Positions 9,767 through 20,586 of a DNA stretch of 64,000 nucleotides are shown piece by piece. The notes beneath the pieces are model-generated. The model searched no databases and was not told where the DNA came from. It worked only from the letters and a program-made list of their open reading frames with translations. Source of the DNA: Phytophthora colocasiae (lineage: Eukaryota > Oomycota > Peronosporomycetes > Peronosporales > Peronosporaceae). Numbering within the stretch: position 1 is the first letter of the stretch; the number at the start of each line of letters is the position of its first letter. Where the stretch lies: the NCBI GenBank assembly GCA_018806915.1, contig JAGKQI010000026.1, positions 124,001 through 188,000 on the forward strand, in the 5' to 3' direction. A program made the translations under genes and the position numbers.

Positions 9767-12084
9767 ATCTTTTCCACCTTCTCGGGGAACAATCCGGCGT
9801 GTCGGGTCGGGTCGTACCACTTGCGGATCTGGTTGTAGAATTCTTCCATGGGGCATTCTCCAGCTTCATGGATCTCCCCACAACCACGGCAGGTATACAG
9901 ACAGCGATCCGTTGGGTGACCCCTCTTCCCGCACTTATCACAGGTTAGACGTCTCCAGCAGTCTAGATCCGTGTGCTTCCGCGATCCGCAGTGCGAACAG
10001 CGACCTCGATCGCGATCGGATCCCCCGCGATCCGTGATCCGGCCTCGATCTTGCGCGTTCACCTGCGATCGCGACTGATCCTGTTGGTGGGGAACGCCCC
10101 CAGTACCGATCTGCTTTTCTTCCGACGCGGCAAGATATATCGTTCGGAGATAGCCTTCAGAATCGGATCCGTCCGATCCGGATATTTCTTCTGATTCCGA
10201 GCTCGGATCTTGGGTTTGGATCGCCCGCACCACCGCTCGGGTGGGTGCTGCCGGGGCGCTGGCCGGTGCCTTTTGTCTGTACTTCGATCCGAACGCAGAT
10301 TTACGCTGCCTGCTTTTCGCCCGTTCCCGGGCACGAAGTACTTCCTCCAGTTCATCGACGTCGCTCAGCCGGAGTAGGGTCAGCCGATCAGCTAACTCCG
10401 GATCTCCCAATGTCTCGATGTAGTGGTCTACATGTTCCCGGCGGGCCTTAGGGCTCCCATCTTTGATCTTCAGCCTAGCCCGTAAAGCCGCCACGTTGAG
10501 CCGGTAGAGATAATCGAGAGGAGTCTCTTCTGATCGCTTGCGAGCGTGATAGTATTGCCACGCGACCGACATACCCAACCCACAATACTGGGTCTGGAAA
10601 CTGTCCAACAGATCTGCCCACTTGGTTTTCGTCGTTCGACTGAGCTGCCTGTACCAATTCTTTGCCGGTCCCACCATCAGATCTGCAAATGTGAGGCATT
10701 TCTCTTCTTCCGTAGCCTGATCGCGCTGAAAGGCTGACTTGACCTTACCGATCCAGGCCCGAGCGCGATCTTCGTCCAGATCTTTACCCGCAAAGTCTTT
10801 TAGATCAGAAATCGCTGAGATCCGGACCCGCTGGATCATCGACGATCCTCCTTGACCGATCGTTGCGGATGCGATCGCTGCTCGGCTCGACATCTGTCCA
10901 CCGGAACTCGGTATGCCCAGATCGTCCGGATCGTATTCCCATGCATCGGGATCTGATGCGGTAACGGACTCCATATCAACATCCAACTCCCCTTTGATCG
11001 GCGATCGGGGTGTCACGAGACTCCGTTCTTTTAGGAAACGATCCATCGCCATCTGGAAGTAGTCGTCCAACTTGTTGCTCGATCCCGTGGAATTAGTCGT
11101 CGGCGCGGTCTGGTCTGTCCGGGTCCGGCGATTTTCTTGCTGATCAGGCATCTTGACCTCCAGCTTCGCAGCCACCGATCGTGTATCTTGTTTCTTCATA
11201 CGCGATTTCAGGAATTTGGCACCAGAGGGGCCCAACGACATGCGTTGCAGCCTTCTCGGGCTGTCGGAATCTGGTTCCGAGGTCGCTGACGCGTAGCATG
11301 ACGATCCAGTCTGATAACCTAGATCGGGCGTCAGTGGGCGTTCGCCGACCAAGACTTTGAGAGAGTTGAATAGGTCATGGGTTGCATACTGAATCGCTTC
11401 CAGTTCCAGGTCAAATAGAGAGTTTGGGTCGAATTCTCCAGCCACTAAACCAGCCTCTTGGAGCAGATCAAGTAGAATCTTCACCGCGTTCAGGCGGTCC
11501 GAGCTAGTCCGGGGTTTCGACACTGGGCCGGTGAGGTTACCGATCTGGCGGACTTGTATGATCGTAAGAACGGGATCGTTAAGCAAGGTTTCGCTTAGCA
11601 TCTTCCTGTAATAGGCCTGCTCGATCGCGTCCTTGGTAATCGTCGATCCCGGGCTGATCATATCTTCTGGCTCTGAGTCTGGAGCTTTCAATTTCGTCCG
11701 GGTGCTCTTGATCTTCTTTTTCTTGGTCGATCTTGAGGCAACAGTGGACTTGGTGAGCAGATTAGGTTTCAGCTTTGCTGATTCCTTATCGCTCGTGTGC
11801 GGATCTCGATTCTCATCGAGATCCGCGGTGGCCCTCGAAGGGGCCTTGGGAGGAATTCAAGGTTTTTCTTCAAGATCTGGATTGCGATCCAGGTCTGCCT
11901 CGTGCCTGTCAGTAGAGATCCTCCCAAAACTCTGCTGATCTGTGGATCTTTCCGTTTTAAGCGATGCCTCCGTCGATCCAACATTCGTAGGCACTTCTTC
12001 CCCTTGTTCTTCTTTTATCTTGACATCTTCTTGGGACTCACGGTGATATCCGAAGTCACCAGAAGATCCGGGCACGCGCACCAT
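9757..12084 (-). pseudogene. gag: Gag (B copy 1), one nonsense codon
   Basis: Structural protein of the virus-like particle. The frame runs from ATG 12084 (next to the LTR, overlapping the primer site) to TAG 9757, 775 codons as in the intact copy 2. A TGA at 11859-11857 replaces a CGA (EEKPR in copy 2). Order: acidic charged N-terminus; Lys/Arg-rich stretch; conserved helical block (EQAYYRKMLSETLLNDP); capsid domain of Retrotrans_gag type (GPAKNWYRQLSR ... YCGLGMSVAWQYYHARKR); Arg-rich stretch; three zinc knuckles, CX2CX4HX4C twice and CX2CX3HX4C once (CSHCGSRKHTDLDC, CDKCGKRGHPTDRC, CRGCGEIHEAGEC); C-terminal tail ending KMLN at the slip site. Confidence 0.87.
12065..12083 (-). other. Primer-binding site inside gag start (B copy 1)
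   Basis: TGGTGCGCGTGCCCGGATC starts one base after the LTR. Its complement ends CCA and fits a tRNA 3' end: T-loop end GATC, T-stem CCGGG, acceptor CACGCGC, discriminator A, CCA. The same 19 bases encode Gag residues 1-7 (MVRVPGS). Confidence 0.75.
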
Positions 12085-13458
12085 TGTGGTGGAGCGGATC
12101 TGGCCAAAATCTGGTTGAGGCCGATCGCGATCGCCACTTGCGCCCAGACACCGACTAACGGAGGGGGTCCCCCGATGATCCGTGATCTTGTTGCGTGTAG
12201 TGTTCACCTTGTGTACCCGTCGGTAGGCGGGTTACGCTCTTCCAGGTAACTTCTGAAGATGTCTTGGGACGAGAAGAATGTCTTGGGTGACGCAGGGGTG
12301 ATGAGATAGCGTGGGAATACTTCACTCTACCTCGGAGGGGTTGATCCGGGTCACAGGCGAATACTCGAGCCTTGATCCGGTCGCCTGATCTTCGATCTAG
12401 GTCTTCCAAAGGTCCAATGTTGGGGATCTGGTCCCTTCCTTTACGATGCTTGCCGCTTCCTATAGCGGGTGTCTTGATGGGTTGAGAGTCGACGAGATCG
12501 TCAGGCCAAGCAGCCAATTCCTTCCGATCCGTAGTTCGCACGTAAAGGATAGATCACTAGATAGGGTAAAACTGGCCAATGTATTATCCAGAATTAACCT
12601 CTATGCTAGATCTCTTCTCCTTACCTTCTTGATGCTGGTAGGCCAATGTAATTCCCGGTTCCAGTCTTGGATGAAGGCACTTGTGAGGTCCAGAGCAAAT
12701 TCGATTCTGTTTATGGTTATTCCTATGTCTACTAGTCCCATCCTCATCTGCTATCCTACGATTACCTGACATCCGGCTACACAGCTGCCCCTCCGATCTT
12801 CGATCTCGATCTCACCTAACCCCTGATCGCGATCTCGGTCTGCCGATCTGGCGATCAGCCGATCTGTCGATCTGGCGATCTGGCGATCAGCTGATCTGGC
12901 GATCAGCCGATCAGCCGATCTCGATCAACCATCTCGGTCATCGATCTTGGTCCACCGTCTTGAACAATGATCTCGATCAGCAGCCTTCATACTTGATCTC
13001 GCGTGCCTGTGTCGTCGACATTTCAGGTCTTGAGCTTCCCGGACTTGATCACCACTCCCCATGCGACTAACACTGCCATCAGGTCCCCTCGGCAACATCT
13101 CACGGTTATGTTGTCACCGGCCCACCATAGATCGCACCGGTCCCGACCCTCTGCTGCCTTGATCGCCTTCTCATGCGATCTCAGGCAAGGCGCCCTTTTC
13201 TCCTCCGACCCTGAGCCGCCACGCGGGACCGCACGGCGGGTTCTCCAATCACTTAGTCTCACTCGACCAAGACGCCATCCATTCATCGCTGGCGAGATCC
13301 AGACGAACATCGATCTGGATCCATTCGTCAGCCATCGTTCGCGCAATCTGGGGTCATCAACTGACATCTTGCTTCGCCAGAGGCCCCTGTCGCTTGATCC
13401 GACTCTCTCTGGGCCTGACGTTGCCTTTTCTCGGATTTCTTATTCGCGCTTCACCACA
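12085..13458 (-). repeat. Family B LTR, 5' LTR of copy 1
   Basis: 1374 bases, TGTGGTGGAGCGG at the gag side and GCGCTTCACCACA at the outer side (plus reading). The terminal inverted repeat is TGTGGTG/CACCACA. It is of the subtype seen in 5' LTRs (TTTTCTCGG, ATTCGCGC near the outer end). The right flank TTCACACTG is gag sequence of B copy 3. No obvious TATA box was recognised. Confidence 0.88.
12823..12930. repeat. GATC array in family B LTR
   Basis: Near-tandem array of GATC spaced mostly 8 bases apart with alternating spacers such as TGGC, AGCC and TGTC (for example GATCTGGCGATCAGCC). The copy number differs among LTRs (compare 49390-49470 and 61760-61860). Confidence 0.85.
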
Positions 13459-13699
13459 TTCACACTGTGGATCGCGGAAGCATACGGATCTGGACTGCTG
13501 GAGACGTCTAACCTGTGATAAGTGCGGGAAGAGGGGTCACCCAACGGATCGCTGTCTGTATACCTGCCGTGGTTGTGGGGAGATCCATGAAGCTGGAGAA
13601 TGCCCCATGGAAGAATTCTACAACCAGATCCGCAAGTGGTACGACCCGACCCGACACGCCGGATTGTTCCCCGAGAAGGTGGAAAAGATGTTAAACTAG
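13459..13699 (+). pseudogene. gag: Gag C-terminal fragment with zinc knuckles (B copy 3)
   Basis: The fragment begins in the first knuckle (HCGSRKHTDLDC), whose first Cys is cut off by the junction with the copy 1 LTR at 13458, and continues through CDKCGKRGHPTDRC and CRGCGEIHEAGEC to the KMLN end. The open frame upstream of 13459 is LTR sequence and not part of Gag. As a Gag it is truncated and non-functional. Confidence 0.85.
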
Positions 13700-13738
13700 G
13701 GCGCTCGCCGGTTTGAAAACCGGTACGAGCCGAGCGTT
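13690..13738 (+). promoter_or_regulatory. -1 frameshift site and hairpin (B copy 3)
   Basis: GTTAAAC at 13690-13696, stop TAG at 13697-13699, then the conserved hairpin with arms GCGCTCG/CGAGCGT (one base changed on the outer arm) and CCGGTTT/AAACCGG. The -1 frame meets the same TGA in the loop as in copy 1. Confidence 0.7.
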
Positions 13739-14256
13739 CTGAGTACTGCATCTATGCATATGTGAACAAGTAATCGAGAGATCAAGATAGGGAGAATTCG
13801 GATCTGCGCGGTAATACATGTAAGTTGCATTCGTATACTGCTAAGATCGCGAGTCTTCCCCGGATCGATGAGTTCTCTCGATCTGGTGCGGAAGTGGCTT
13901 TGGATCTCAAGGAAGGAGAATCCAGGGGGTACTGGAAATACCACGCACCAGGAAAATAGTTCCGCCAAGCCAAGATCTCAGGCAAGATCAAACATGAAAG
14001 AGCGATCTTGCTCCTGGACACCGGCGCCGAGGTATCCATCTTGGATACCGCCTTTGCTCGTAAGGTTGGGTGCCACTTTGACACTAGTCAGAGACAGGAG
14101 TGTGTTGGGATTGGGGACAATGTATATACCACCGAGGGAGAACGAAGATCAAGATCACGCTTGCAGGATACTTGGTTTACTTTTTCGATATTTGGATCGG
14201 GGATCTATCCGGACAAGACGTGGATTTCATGATCCCGGCTGGGGTCCGGATGGATC
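13700..14256 (+). pseudogene. pro: Protease fragment (B copy 3), split by element A
   Basis: Carries LLDTGAEVS and FARKVGCHFDTSQ, but with a TAG replacing a Trp codon near 13958 (PGK then stop), a one-base change of frame near 14145, and a short deletion near 14218. It shares the TGA in the hairpin and the TAA after VNK with copy 1, so both descend from a source that already had these stops. It ends at the GATC where element A is inserted; the gene resumes at 38594. Confidence 0.82.
14253..14256. other. Target-site duplication GATC, left of element A
   Basis: The copy 3 protease reads ATGGATC, then the LTR TGTGGTG; on the far side CACCACA is followed by GATCTAGCG. Uninterrupted copies read GGATCTTGCAAAG, so the duplicated bases are GATC, 4 bp. 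Confidence 0.85.
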
Positions 14257-14456
14257 TGTGGTGAAGTGGATTCAAATCAAGCCGGATATGACGCGGAATG
14301 GCCACGATGATGGGTGACATGCGACATGGTGCTACGATAAGGACAGATCCCGGGAACTGGGTACCTACTCTAGGGCGGACCCTAAGTTGGGATCCACTTG
14401 GCCTGGCTGACCTAAGTTCGGATCCCACAGTCCTAAGTGCGGATCCGGTAGTCCTA
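14257..14456 (+). repeat. Family A 5' LTR, first part
   Basis: Begins TGTGGTGAAGTGGATTC, identical to the 3' LTR start at 37100 except for one or two bases. It runs into the first two 21-base GGATCC units and is cut at TCCTA by element C; it continues at 22319. Confidence 0.9.
14452..14456. other. Target-site duplication TCCTA, left of element C
   Basis: TCCTA precedes the left LTR and recurs at 22319-22323 after the right LTR. It lies within a 21-base minisatellite unit (AGTCCTAAGTGCGGATCC) of the A LTR. Confidence 0.93.
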
Positions 14457-14869
14457 TGTAACGGGGTTACACGGCGCTGCGCGCCTTGGCTACAGTAGGT
14501 GTGGTATACACCATCCAAGTCACAAGTCACAGATCTGTGTACGACACATAGTGTTTCTCACACGTCACATATGTAGCCAGTTGCTGGCAGTTAGCTCAGA
14601 GCCACACATTGCATTTTAATTAGGATTTAGTATGTTAGATACTAAATCCGTTACATTCAGGATTAGGGCAATAAAATAAATAAAAATCAGTTTGCATTTT
14701 ACATAATTAGTGTTAGTTCCTTTATTATAGGGACACTGATTGTGTGAGTCCCGTATTTAGTGGACAACTTGGTTCTTGTATTGAACCGAAGGCTAGTGCC
14801 TTGCAAGCAGGACTCTACGAGTCAACTTAACTTCCTCTGTGCCGTGCACACCTACGCAGCCCCGCTGCA
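14457..14869 (+). repeat. Family C 5' LTR
   Basis: 413 bases, TG...CA ends. AT-rich centre (14615-14720), unlike the surroundings. It differs from the 3' LTR at 10 positions, about 2.4 percent. Confidence 0.95.
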
Positions 14870-14871
14870 TC

Positions 14872-14889
14872 TGGTAGCACTCGTAGTCA
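14872..14889 (+). other. Primer-binding site of element C
   Basis: TGGTAGCACTCGTAGTCA begins two bases after the LTR. The TGG start pairs with a tRNA CCA end. The tRNA is not identified. Confidence 0.6.
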
Positions 14890-14926
14890 ATCCAACTCCT
14901 GAGTTGAAGACTGTTTCTCTGTGAGA

Positions 14927-15894
14927 ATGGAGCCAGAAGCATACGCTCACTTGACTCCGAGTCAGCGGGACACGCTTAACAAGCTTACGTCCTTGCTGGG
15001 CCCCGAAGGTATGGCGCACCTTGCGTCTCAAGGGCCGGAAGCCGTCAACGCGCGCCTGGAGGCATTTGCCTCGTACGAAAACGCTCTCGTTGAGCACATC
15101 CAACGGAATGTAAAAGGGGTTAATCCCGCTCCGAGAGCTAAGCCCGTCACGCTCAGCGTGAAGACCTTTCACGGGCACGAAGGAGAGAACCTCCTGTTGT
15201 GGACCCGAGAGGTCGAAATGGCCATGGGGGCTGCTATGCTTCAGTTAGAGGGGCAACGCGTGGCGTTTGCCATCTCTAAGCTCGAAGGACGAGCACGAGA
15301 ATGGGCTTTGACGTCTGGGACGTCGGTGGAAGCGGCCTTCCCTACTTGGGGCGAGCTAAAGGCCAAGCTTACGCAAGTGTTTGCTCCGCCTAACCAGGCG
15401 TATCGCGTGCGTTCACGCTTCCTTGCTTGCCGACAGGGCAAGAAGGACCTGGTGGACTATGTCCAAGAGCTGCGCACGCTCATTGCCGGTATGGCTGCCG
15501 ACCCTCTACCTGAGGTGGTCACCGTGACCATCTTCATGGAAGGTTTGCGAGCTGGCGTGGCCAGGACGGAGGCATTCCGTCAGAATCCTCGCACCTGGAC
15601 GCTGTCAGCGTGGCACTGAATGCCGAACACAACTTTAAGTTGTCGAGGGTCGGTGCTAACAGCACAGGGTCCGGGGGACCCGAGCCCATGGATCTCAGCT
15701 ATGCTGAAGATGAGGTAGCCGAGCTACGAGCTGCGGTGCAGCGTATGAGCACCCGCCGGTGCTACACGTGTGGTAGTCCCACACATCTGAGGCCCAACTG
15801 CCCTCTGCGCAAAGAGCGCGCCGGCCAGAATGGCCGCAACCCTGCCGCGGGCCCCGCTTTGGGCTCTGCCCAGGGAAACGACGGCTCCCAGTAG
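14927..15894 (+). pseudogene. gag: Gag of element C, one frameshift
   Basis: Structural protein. The ATG at 14927 was chosen over upstream GTG because it is the first ATG after the leader. The first frame (to 15619) holds the capsid domain of Retrotrans_gag type ([46 protein letters not shown]). Near 15596 one base appears lost, and the protein continues in the next frame ([17 protein letters not shown]) to TAG 15894, with one zinc knuckle CYTCGSPTHLRPNC. Intact length would be about 322 codons, usual for chromodomain Gypsy Gag. The end overlaps the slip site. Confidence 0.85.
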
Positions 15895-15914
15895 ACGCGG
15901 GGCGGTCTACTGGG
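15873..15914 (+). promoter_or_regulatory. -1 ribosomal frameshift signal of element C
   Basis: Zero-frame codons CAG GGA AAC give the canonical heptamer GGGAAAC (15873-15879). A 7-base spacer follows, then a perfect 10-bp hairpin CCCAGTAGAC/GTCTACTGGG (15887-15896 and 15905-15914) with an 8-base loop. The gag stop TAG lies inside the hairpin. The -1 frame is open straight into the protease frame. Confidence 0.88.
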
Positions 15915-17672
15915 GAAGAACTGAGTTCTGCAGTGCGTGAGAGGCACTGGGGCTCAGCCCCGAAGAGCTCCGTGCTCTTGAACACGGAACGTGTGAGCAA
16001 GCAGGGCTTGTTGGTCGTCCATGTGGACGTGAAGGGCTTCGAGAAGCCGTGGATCGTGTTGATCGATTCGGGAGCGTCTGGCAACTACGTCAGACGCTCC
16101 ACCGTTGAGGGTAGTCAGCAATATGCTGAGGCGCTTCGAGCGCGAAGAGGTGACACCGTCACTGTCCGTCTAGCGACGGGCGTCCGTGTCACGGCAGCCA
16201 AGGTCCCCATGGACCTGCGGCTGAAGTTCTTGGACTTCGACAGCGTAGAACGCTGCTTGGTCTTGGACCTGGATTCGAGGTACGACCTCATCCTTGGTAT
16301 GGCGTGGCTGGAGCGCCACGAGCCATGGATCGACTGGAGGTCGAAGACCTTAGGTGCTACGCACTTCTCTCCTAGTGGAGCTTTGGCGAGTCATGAACCC
16401 ACCTCTGCTAGGAAGCAGAAGCGCTATTGGCGCGAGCATCGAGCCGAGTCGGCAATGATGCTGGAAGTCGGTGTGTCCGAGTTAGTGGACAGCACCGAGT
16501 GCGAGGATCGCAGCCCTGTTGAGCGCATAGCGCTGGTTGGCAGTGAGTCAACGTGTGGGCAAAGCTCACGTAACCCGAGTGACGCCGGTCATGGACCGTC
16601 ACTGGATGCCGATGGCATCGGGCCTTACCAGGCCGTGAACTGTGGGGCGGCACGTACTCCGTCGAGTGATACTGGTCGTGGACCAAGTCGATCGCTGAAT
16701 GTCTCTGACATTAGACCAGCTACGGTCGTTGATTGTGCAGCGGCACGTACTCCGTCTAGTGACGTCGGCGGTAGACCGAGTCAGTCGCTGAGTGTCTCCG
16801 ATACTGGGCCTGGTGAGGCCGAAACTTGTGCGACGGCACGTACTCCGTCGAGTAGACGTTCTTCGGCTAGGCGAAGACGTCGTAAGGCCCTTCAGGCGAG
16901 ACGCTCTGCATCTGAGTCATCCGTGCCGTCAAGTGCCGACGCACAGGAGGGCTGTGGGCAGCTATACACTCTGGTTGATGGAGTGGGCGGCAGTGCCGAA
17001 GGCAGCGTCCTGCTGGACGACTTGCCGAGTGTTGACAAGCTCCTTGAGCTAGAGGAGATGTCCTTCGCCGACTTTGGCGATGCCTTGAAGGCTGGCGAAC
17101 TCGCCGAGGTGGTCATCGTTCGACCTGAAGAGGAGTTAAACTCATCGTCCCTCGTTGACGAGTCCGTCTTGGCCGAAGTCAAGAAGGCGTTGAACGCCAG
17201 GAGTGGATCAGAGATCCTCAAGAATCCCTCGGATCCCTTCTACTCCTTGCTGAAGGAATATGGAGACGTTGTCTCGAAGGAGCCACCGAGTGGCCTGCCT
17301 CCTGACCGAGGCGTTCGTCACGAGATAGACTTAGTTCCTGGAACTAAATACTGCGTGACCCGGCAGTGGCCTCTTCCTAAAGAGCAATGCGACGTCATTG
17401 ACGCCTTCTTCCGTGCGAAGCACGCGGCGGGTCTCGTGCGCGAGAGCAAGTCTCCGCACTCCGCGCCTACGTTCTGTGTCAGAAAGCCGAATGGCAAGTG
17501 GCGTATCGTTCACGCTTTTAACAAGCTCAACGCTGCCACGATCCCGGCGCAGACGCCGATTCCTAGGAAGGATGTACTTCAGAACAACATGGTAGGTTGC
17601 ACCATGTACAGTGCGCTCGACTTAGTCGATGGCTGCTCATGCGAGCCAGTGATATCCCGCTTACAGCGGTGA
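15880..17672 (+). pseudogene. pol: Pol of element C, part 1: protease and start of RT
   Basis: The -1 frame after the slip site. Protease active site LIDSGASGNYV (about 16060-16095) and the partner block DLILGMAWLERHEPWIDW. A linker follows (16400-16960) with four degenerate repeats of about 46 codons (ARTPSSD, GPSRSLNVSD and similar), Ser/Arg-rich. The RT N-terminus follows (GVRHEIDLVPGTKYCVTRQWPLP, FCVRKPNGKWRIVHAFNKLN, YSALDLVDG). The frame is lost near 17634 where the residues normally following VDG (usually a YYQ-type motif) are missing, an apparent deletion of about 10 bases. Confidence 0.85.
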
Positions 17673-19087
17673 GCACCCCGAGCGGTATGCTCTGGGAGTG
17701 GCTCGTCATGCCCCAAGGGCTGTCGAATGCGCCTGCAACATTCAATCGTCTAGTGACGCAGTTGTTCAGGCCCCTGCGGGCATTCGCACAGACGTACTTT
17801 GACGACGTGTTCGTCCACAGTCAGGCCGAACACGGCAAGACTGACGTCGAGGTACACGTGGAACACGTGAGAGCTGTGCTCGAGTGCATGCACACGAACA
17901 AGTTGTACGCCAACGCAGACAAGTGCGTCTTTGGCGCGGAAGAAATCCCTTTCCTAGGGTGCTTCATTGGGAAGCATGGCCTTCGTGCTGATCCAGCAAA
18001 AGTCAAGGCCATTGTGGACTGGCCGGTTCCCTTGAACCAGAAGGACTTGCGTAAGTGGCTGGGCTTGGCCAACTACTTGCACAAGTATAGCGAGAACTAC
18101 GCTGAGTTGGCTCGGCCACTGACGGATCTCCTTAAGAAGGATGCCGAATGGGTATGGCGTGCCGAGCACGAGAATGCGTTCACTTGTATCAAGGATAGCC
18201 TGCTTCAGGCACCGATACTGGCGTTGCCAGACCCCGATCGTCCGTTTATCGTCGTCTGTGACGCCTCGAACTTTGCCATCGGCAGTGCTTTGCTACAAGC
18301 GGACGCCGACGGGCGCGAACGCGTCATTGCGTTTGAGTCTCGGCAGCTCAAGGCTGCTGAGAAGAACTATCCAGTTCATGACAAGGAGCTACTTGCGATG
18401 AAGTACGCTCTCGTCAAATTCAGGGTTCACCTGCTCGGCTCCAAGCCGTTTGTGATCTACACGGATCATGCGTCACTACGCACAGCGAAGCAGTCGCCTC
18501 ACCTCTCGCAGAGGATGGCCCGATGGCTCTCCTTCTTTGCGGAGTATAACTTCGAGGTGAAGTACAAGCCTGGCAGGCAGAACGTCCTCGCTGACGCGTT
18601 ATCACGTCGCCCGGACTATGAGTTATCTCATGTCACCTCGGTGACGTCGTCTGTGACGGACATGGTTCGAGCAGCGTACGCTCAGGACGACTCTTGTGTC
18701 GCGCTGCTTCAAGCTCTGGGGAGCGATGAGTTTAAAGACTCAAAGGTGACTCTGTCACGACGCCTAAAGGCGAGACTCCAACGCTACAGCCTGGAAGGCG
18801 GTCTGCTGTACTACAGCACGGGTCAGGATGACCCACCACGGGTGGTGGTTCCTCACGATGAGGATCTGAAGTACCGTATCCTCTACGAGGCCCATGACAC
18901 ACCCACAGGCGGCCACCTCGGTCGCGAGAAGACGTACGGCTCGGTGAGCTCCATGTACTGGTGGCCGAAGATGTACAAGTGGGTCAGCACATATGTGCGC
19001 ACGTGCGAGACGTGTCAGCGGGTTAAACCCTCGCCGCATGCGGCTGCGCCTTTGGCGAGCTACCCTCTGGGTGTTGGCAGTCCATAA
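17635..19087 (+). pseudogene. pol: Pol of element C, part 2: RT, RNase H, integrase zinc finger
   Basis: Continues RT in a second frame (MRASDIPLTAVSTPSG, MPQGLSNAPATFNRL, catalytic YFDDVFVHS). A single, classic RNase H follows with all expected residues (VVCDASNFAIGSALL, DKELLAM, YTDHASLR, NVLADALSRR), then the integrase HHCC zinc finger (HDTPTGGHLG ... CETCQRV). Unlike families A and B it has no second RNase H. The frame closes at TAA 19085-19087 because of an indel about 20 bases earlier; the true continuation CWQSISMDF is in the next frame. Confidence 0.85.
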
Positions 19088-20586
19088 GTATGGACTTTGT
19101 GTTTGGCTTGCCGAAGGACTCGGCAGGCAACACAGGCGTGGTGGTCTTTGTTGACCGTCTGAGCAAGATGGCTCATCTCGCGCCTGTGCCGGACACCGTC
19201 GATGGCGCTGGTACAGCGACGATCTTTATCGATCGGGTCTTCCGCCAGCATGGGCTGCCAGAGACCATTGTCTCGGATCGAGATCCCCGTTTCACGGGTC
19301 ACTTTTGGACGTCCGTCTTCAAGGTGCTTCGCACTCGACTGGACATGTCCACGGCGGACCATCCGCAGACCGACGGTCAGACTGAACGCGTGAACCGCGT
19401 CCTGGAGGACATCCTCCGCAGCGTATGCGCTGAAACGCCGAAGCGTTGGAGCGCTATGCTCCCTCTCGTTGAGTTCTCAATGAACAATGCGGTGCATGCC
19501 TCGACAGGCTTCACCCCGTTCTACGTGAACGGCCTTGCGCATCCGCACGTCCCGCTCACCCCGCCACGCGGTGGCCTCGGGCTTAGTGGGGGAGAGGCTG
19601 TGCCGTCGCTCGACTCCGAGCTTGCTGATATCAGCCCTTCTGCTGTGCGTAAACAAGTCGATGACTTCCTCTCGGTGAGATTGAGCGTATTGCGCCGTGT
19701 GCGTGACGCGATGGCTGAAAGCCAAGACGTTCAGAAGGAACAAGCTGATGCAAAAGGTAGAAGCAATGTATGGGAATTTAAGGTCGGTGACCAGGTTTTA
19801 TTAAACGCTAAGAACCTACCTACACATGCAGTGTCAAGTGTCTTTAAGACGAAATTGCGTCCGCGTTTCATCGGACCATTTACGGTCGTGGCCAAGAAGG
19901 GCCTGGCATACACGCTTGACTTGCCAAAGCGGATGCGAACACACCCGGTGTTCTACGTCGGCTTGCTTAAGCCATATCGGGACCCCGCGGGGGTGAGCGC
20001 GGAGGCGCTGGCGCCGACGACACGTGCCCAGGCTGCGTCATCTGCAGCAGCAACGTCACCTGACCCCGCAACTCAGCGAGCTGAAGCTCCTGCTGGTGCA
20101 GGCGAGCAGTCAGGGACTGAGGACCTTCGAGCCAAGCCATCCGGCTTTCAATCTCCTCTATGTCATGAGCGAGACGGGCATGCGAATGCCAAACGCTCTC
20201 CAGGTTCCCCTGAAGAGACTGAGTCTGACTCTGGAGAGTACCGATCGAGTGATCGAGTTGATACCAGGCGCGCTGCGACAAATAGCGCTCATAACACTCG
20301 TCGAGTACTGCGTCCCGCAGCGAATCGGCCTCCTCCGCCGTTGCTCGATGAGCAGGGGACTCCCCATTACCACGTGGAGCGCCTGATGGCGCGGCGTCGC
20401 CACCGCAGTCAAAACCAGTATCTGGTGAAGTGGCGTGGGTATCCTCATTCCCAAAACTCGTGGGAGTTTGAAGGGCCCCTGAGGCAGGACTGCCCTGACG
20501 TCGTGGACGCTTTTGATCGCGAAGATCGGGGGCGCCCGAAGGGCTCGAGGTCGACCACTCGGTCGACACCCGCTTCTCACCACTAG
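19065..20586 (+). pseudogene. pol: Pol of element C, part 3: integrase core and chromodomain
   Basis: Integrase core with MDFVFGLPKD, SDRDPRFTGHFW and DGQTERVNRVLED (the D, D, E residues). A C-terminal DNA-binding part follows (FKVGDQVLLNAKNL, PRFIGPFTVV, HPVFYVGLLKPY), then a low-complexity Ala/Pro/Ser linker of about 130 residues, and a chromodomain (YHVERLMARRRH, YLVKWRGYPHSQNSWEF) near 20360-20500. The linker and chromodomain coding DNA is also read on the other strand as the antisense frame 21496-19967. This segment has no stop after 19090. Confidence 0.87.

Larger units (their letters stand above)
2365..13458 (-). mobile_element. Family B Gypsy element, copy 1
   Basis: Minus-strand element. 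The 5' LTR lies at 12085-13458, gag at 12084-9757, protease-pol at 9756-4167, and the convergent antisense gene (plus strand) ends at 3792. The 3' LTR and the start of the antisense gene are missing because family A sequence begins at 2364. The right flank (13459) continues as gag of B copy 3 in the opposite orientation, so copy 1 apparently inserted into copy 3. Damage is slight: one nonsense codon in gag, one base lost at the protease-pol junction, and two stops in the -1 frame. Confidence 0.88.

Noticed and set aside
12823..12930. Regularly spaced array as a possible CRISPR
   Set aside because: Units are 4 bases with 4-base spacers inside an LTR of a eukaryotic element; no repeat-spacer structure of CRISPR size.
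13003..13518. 171-codon plus frame continuing into zinc-knuckle coding
   Set aside because: The first part is LTR sequence read by chance; only the part after 13459 is gag, joined at an insertion junction.
19967..20383. Antisense frame of C as a pure shadow of pol
   Set aside because: Considered and not accepted: most of the frame (20587-21496) lies beyond the pol stop, and the overlapping part shows heptad structure. Kept as a CDS with moderate confidence.
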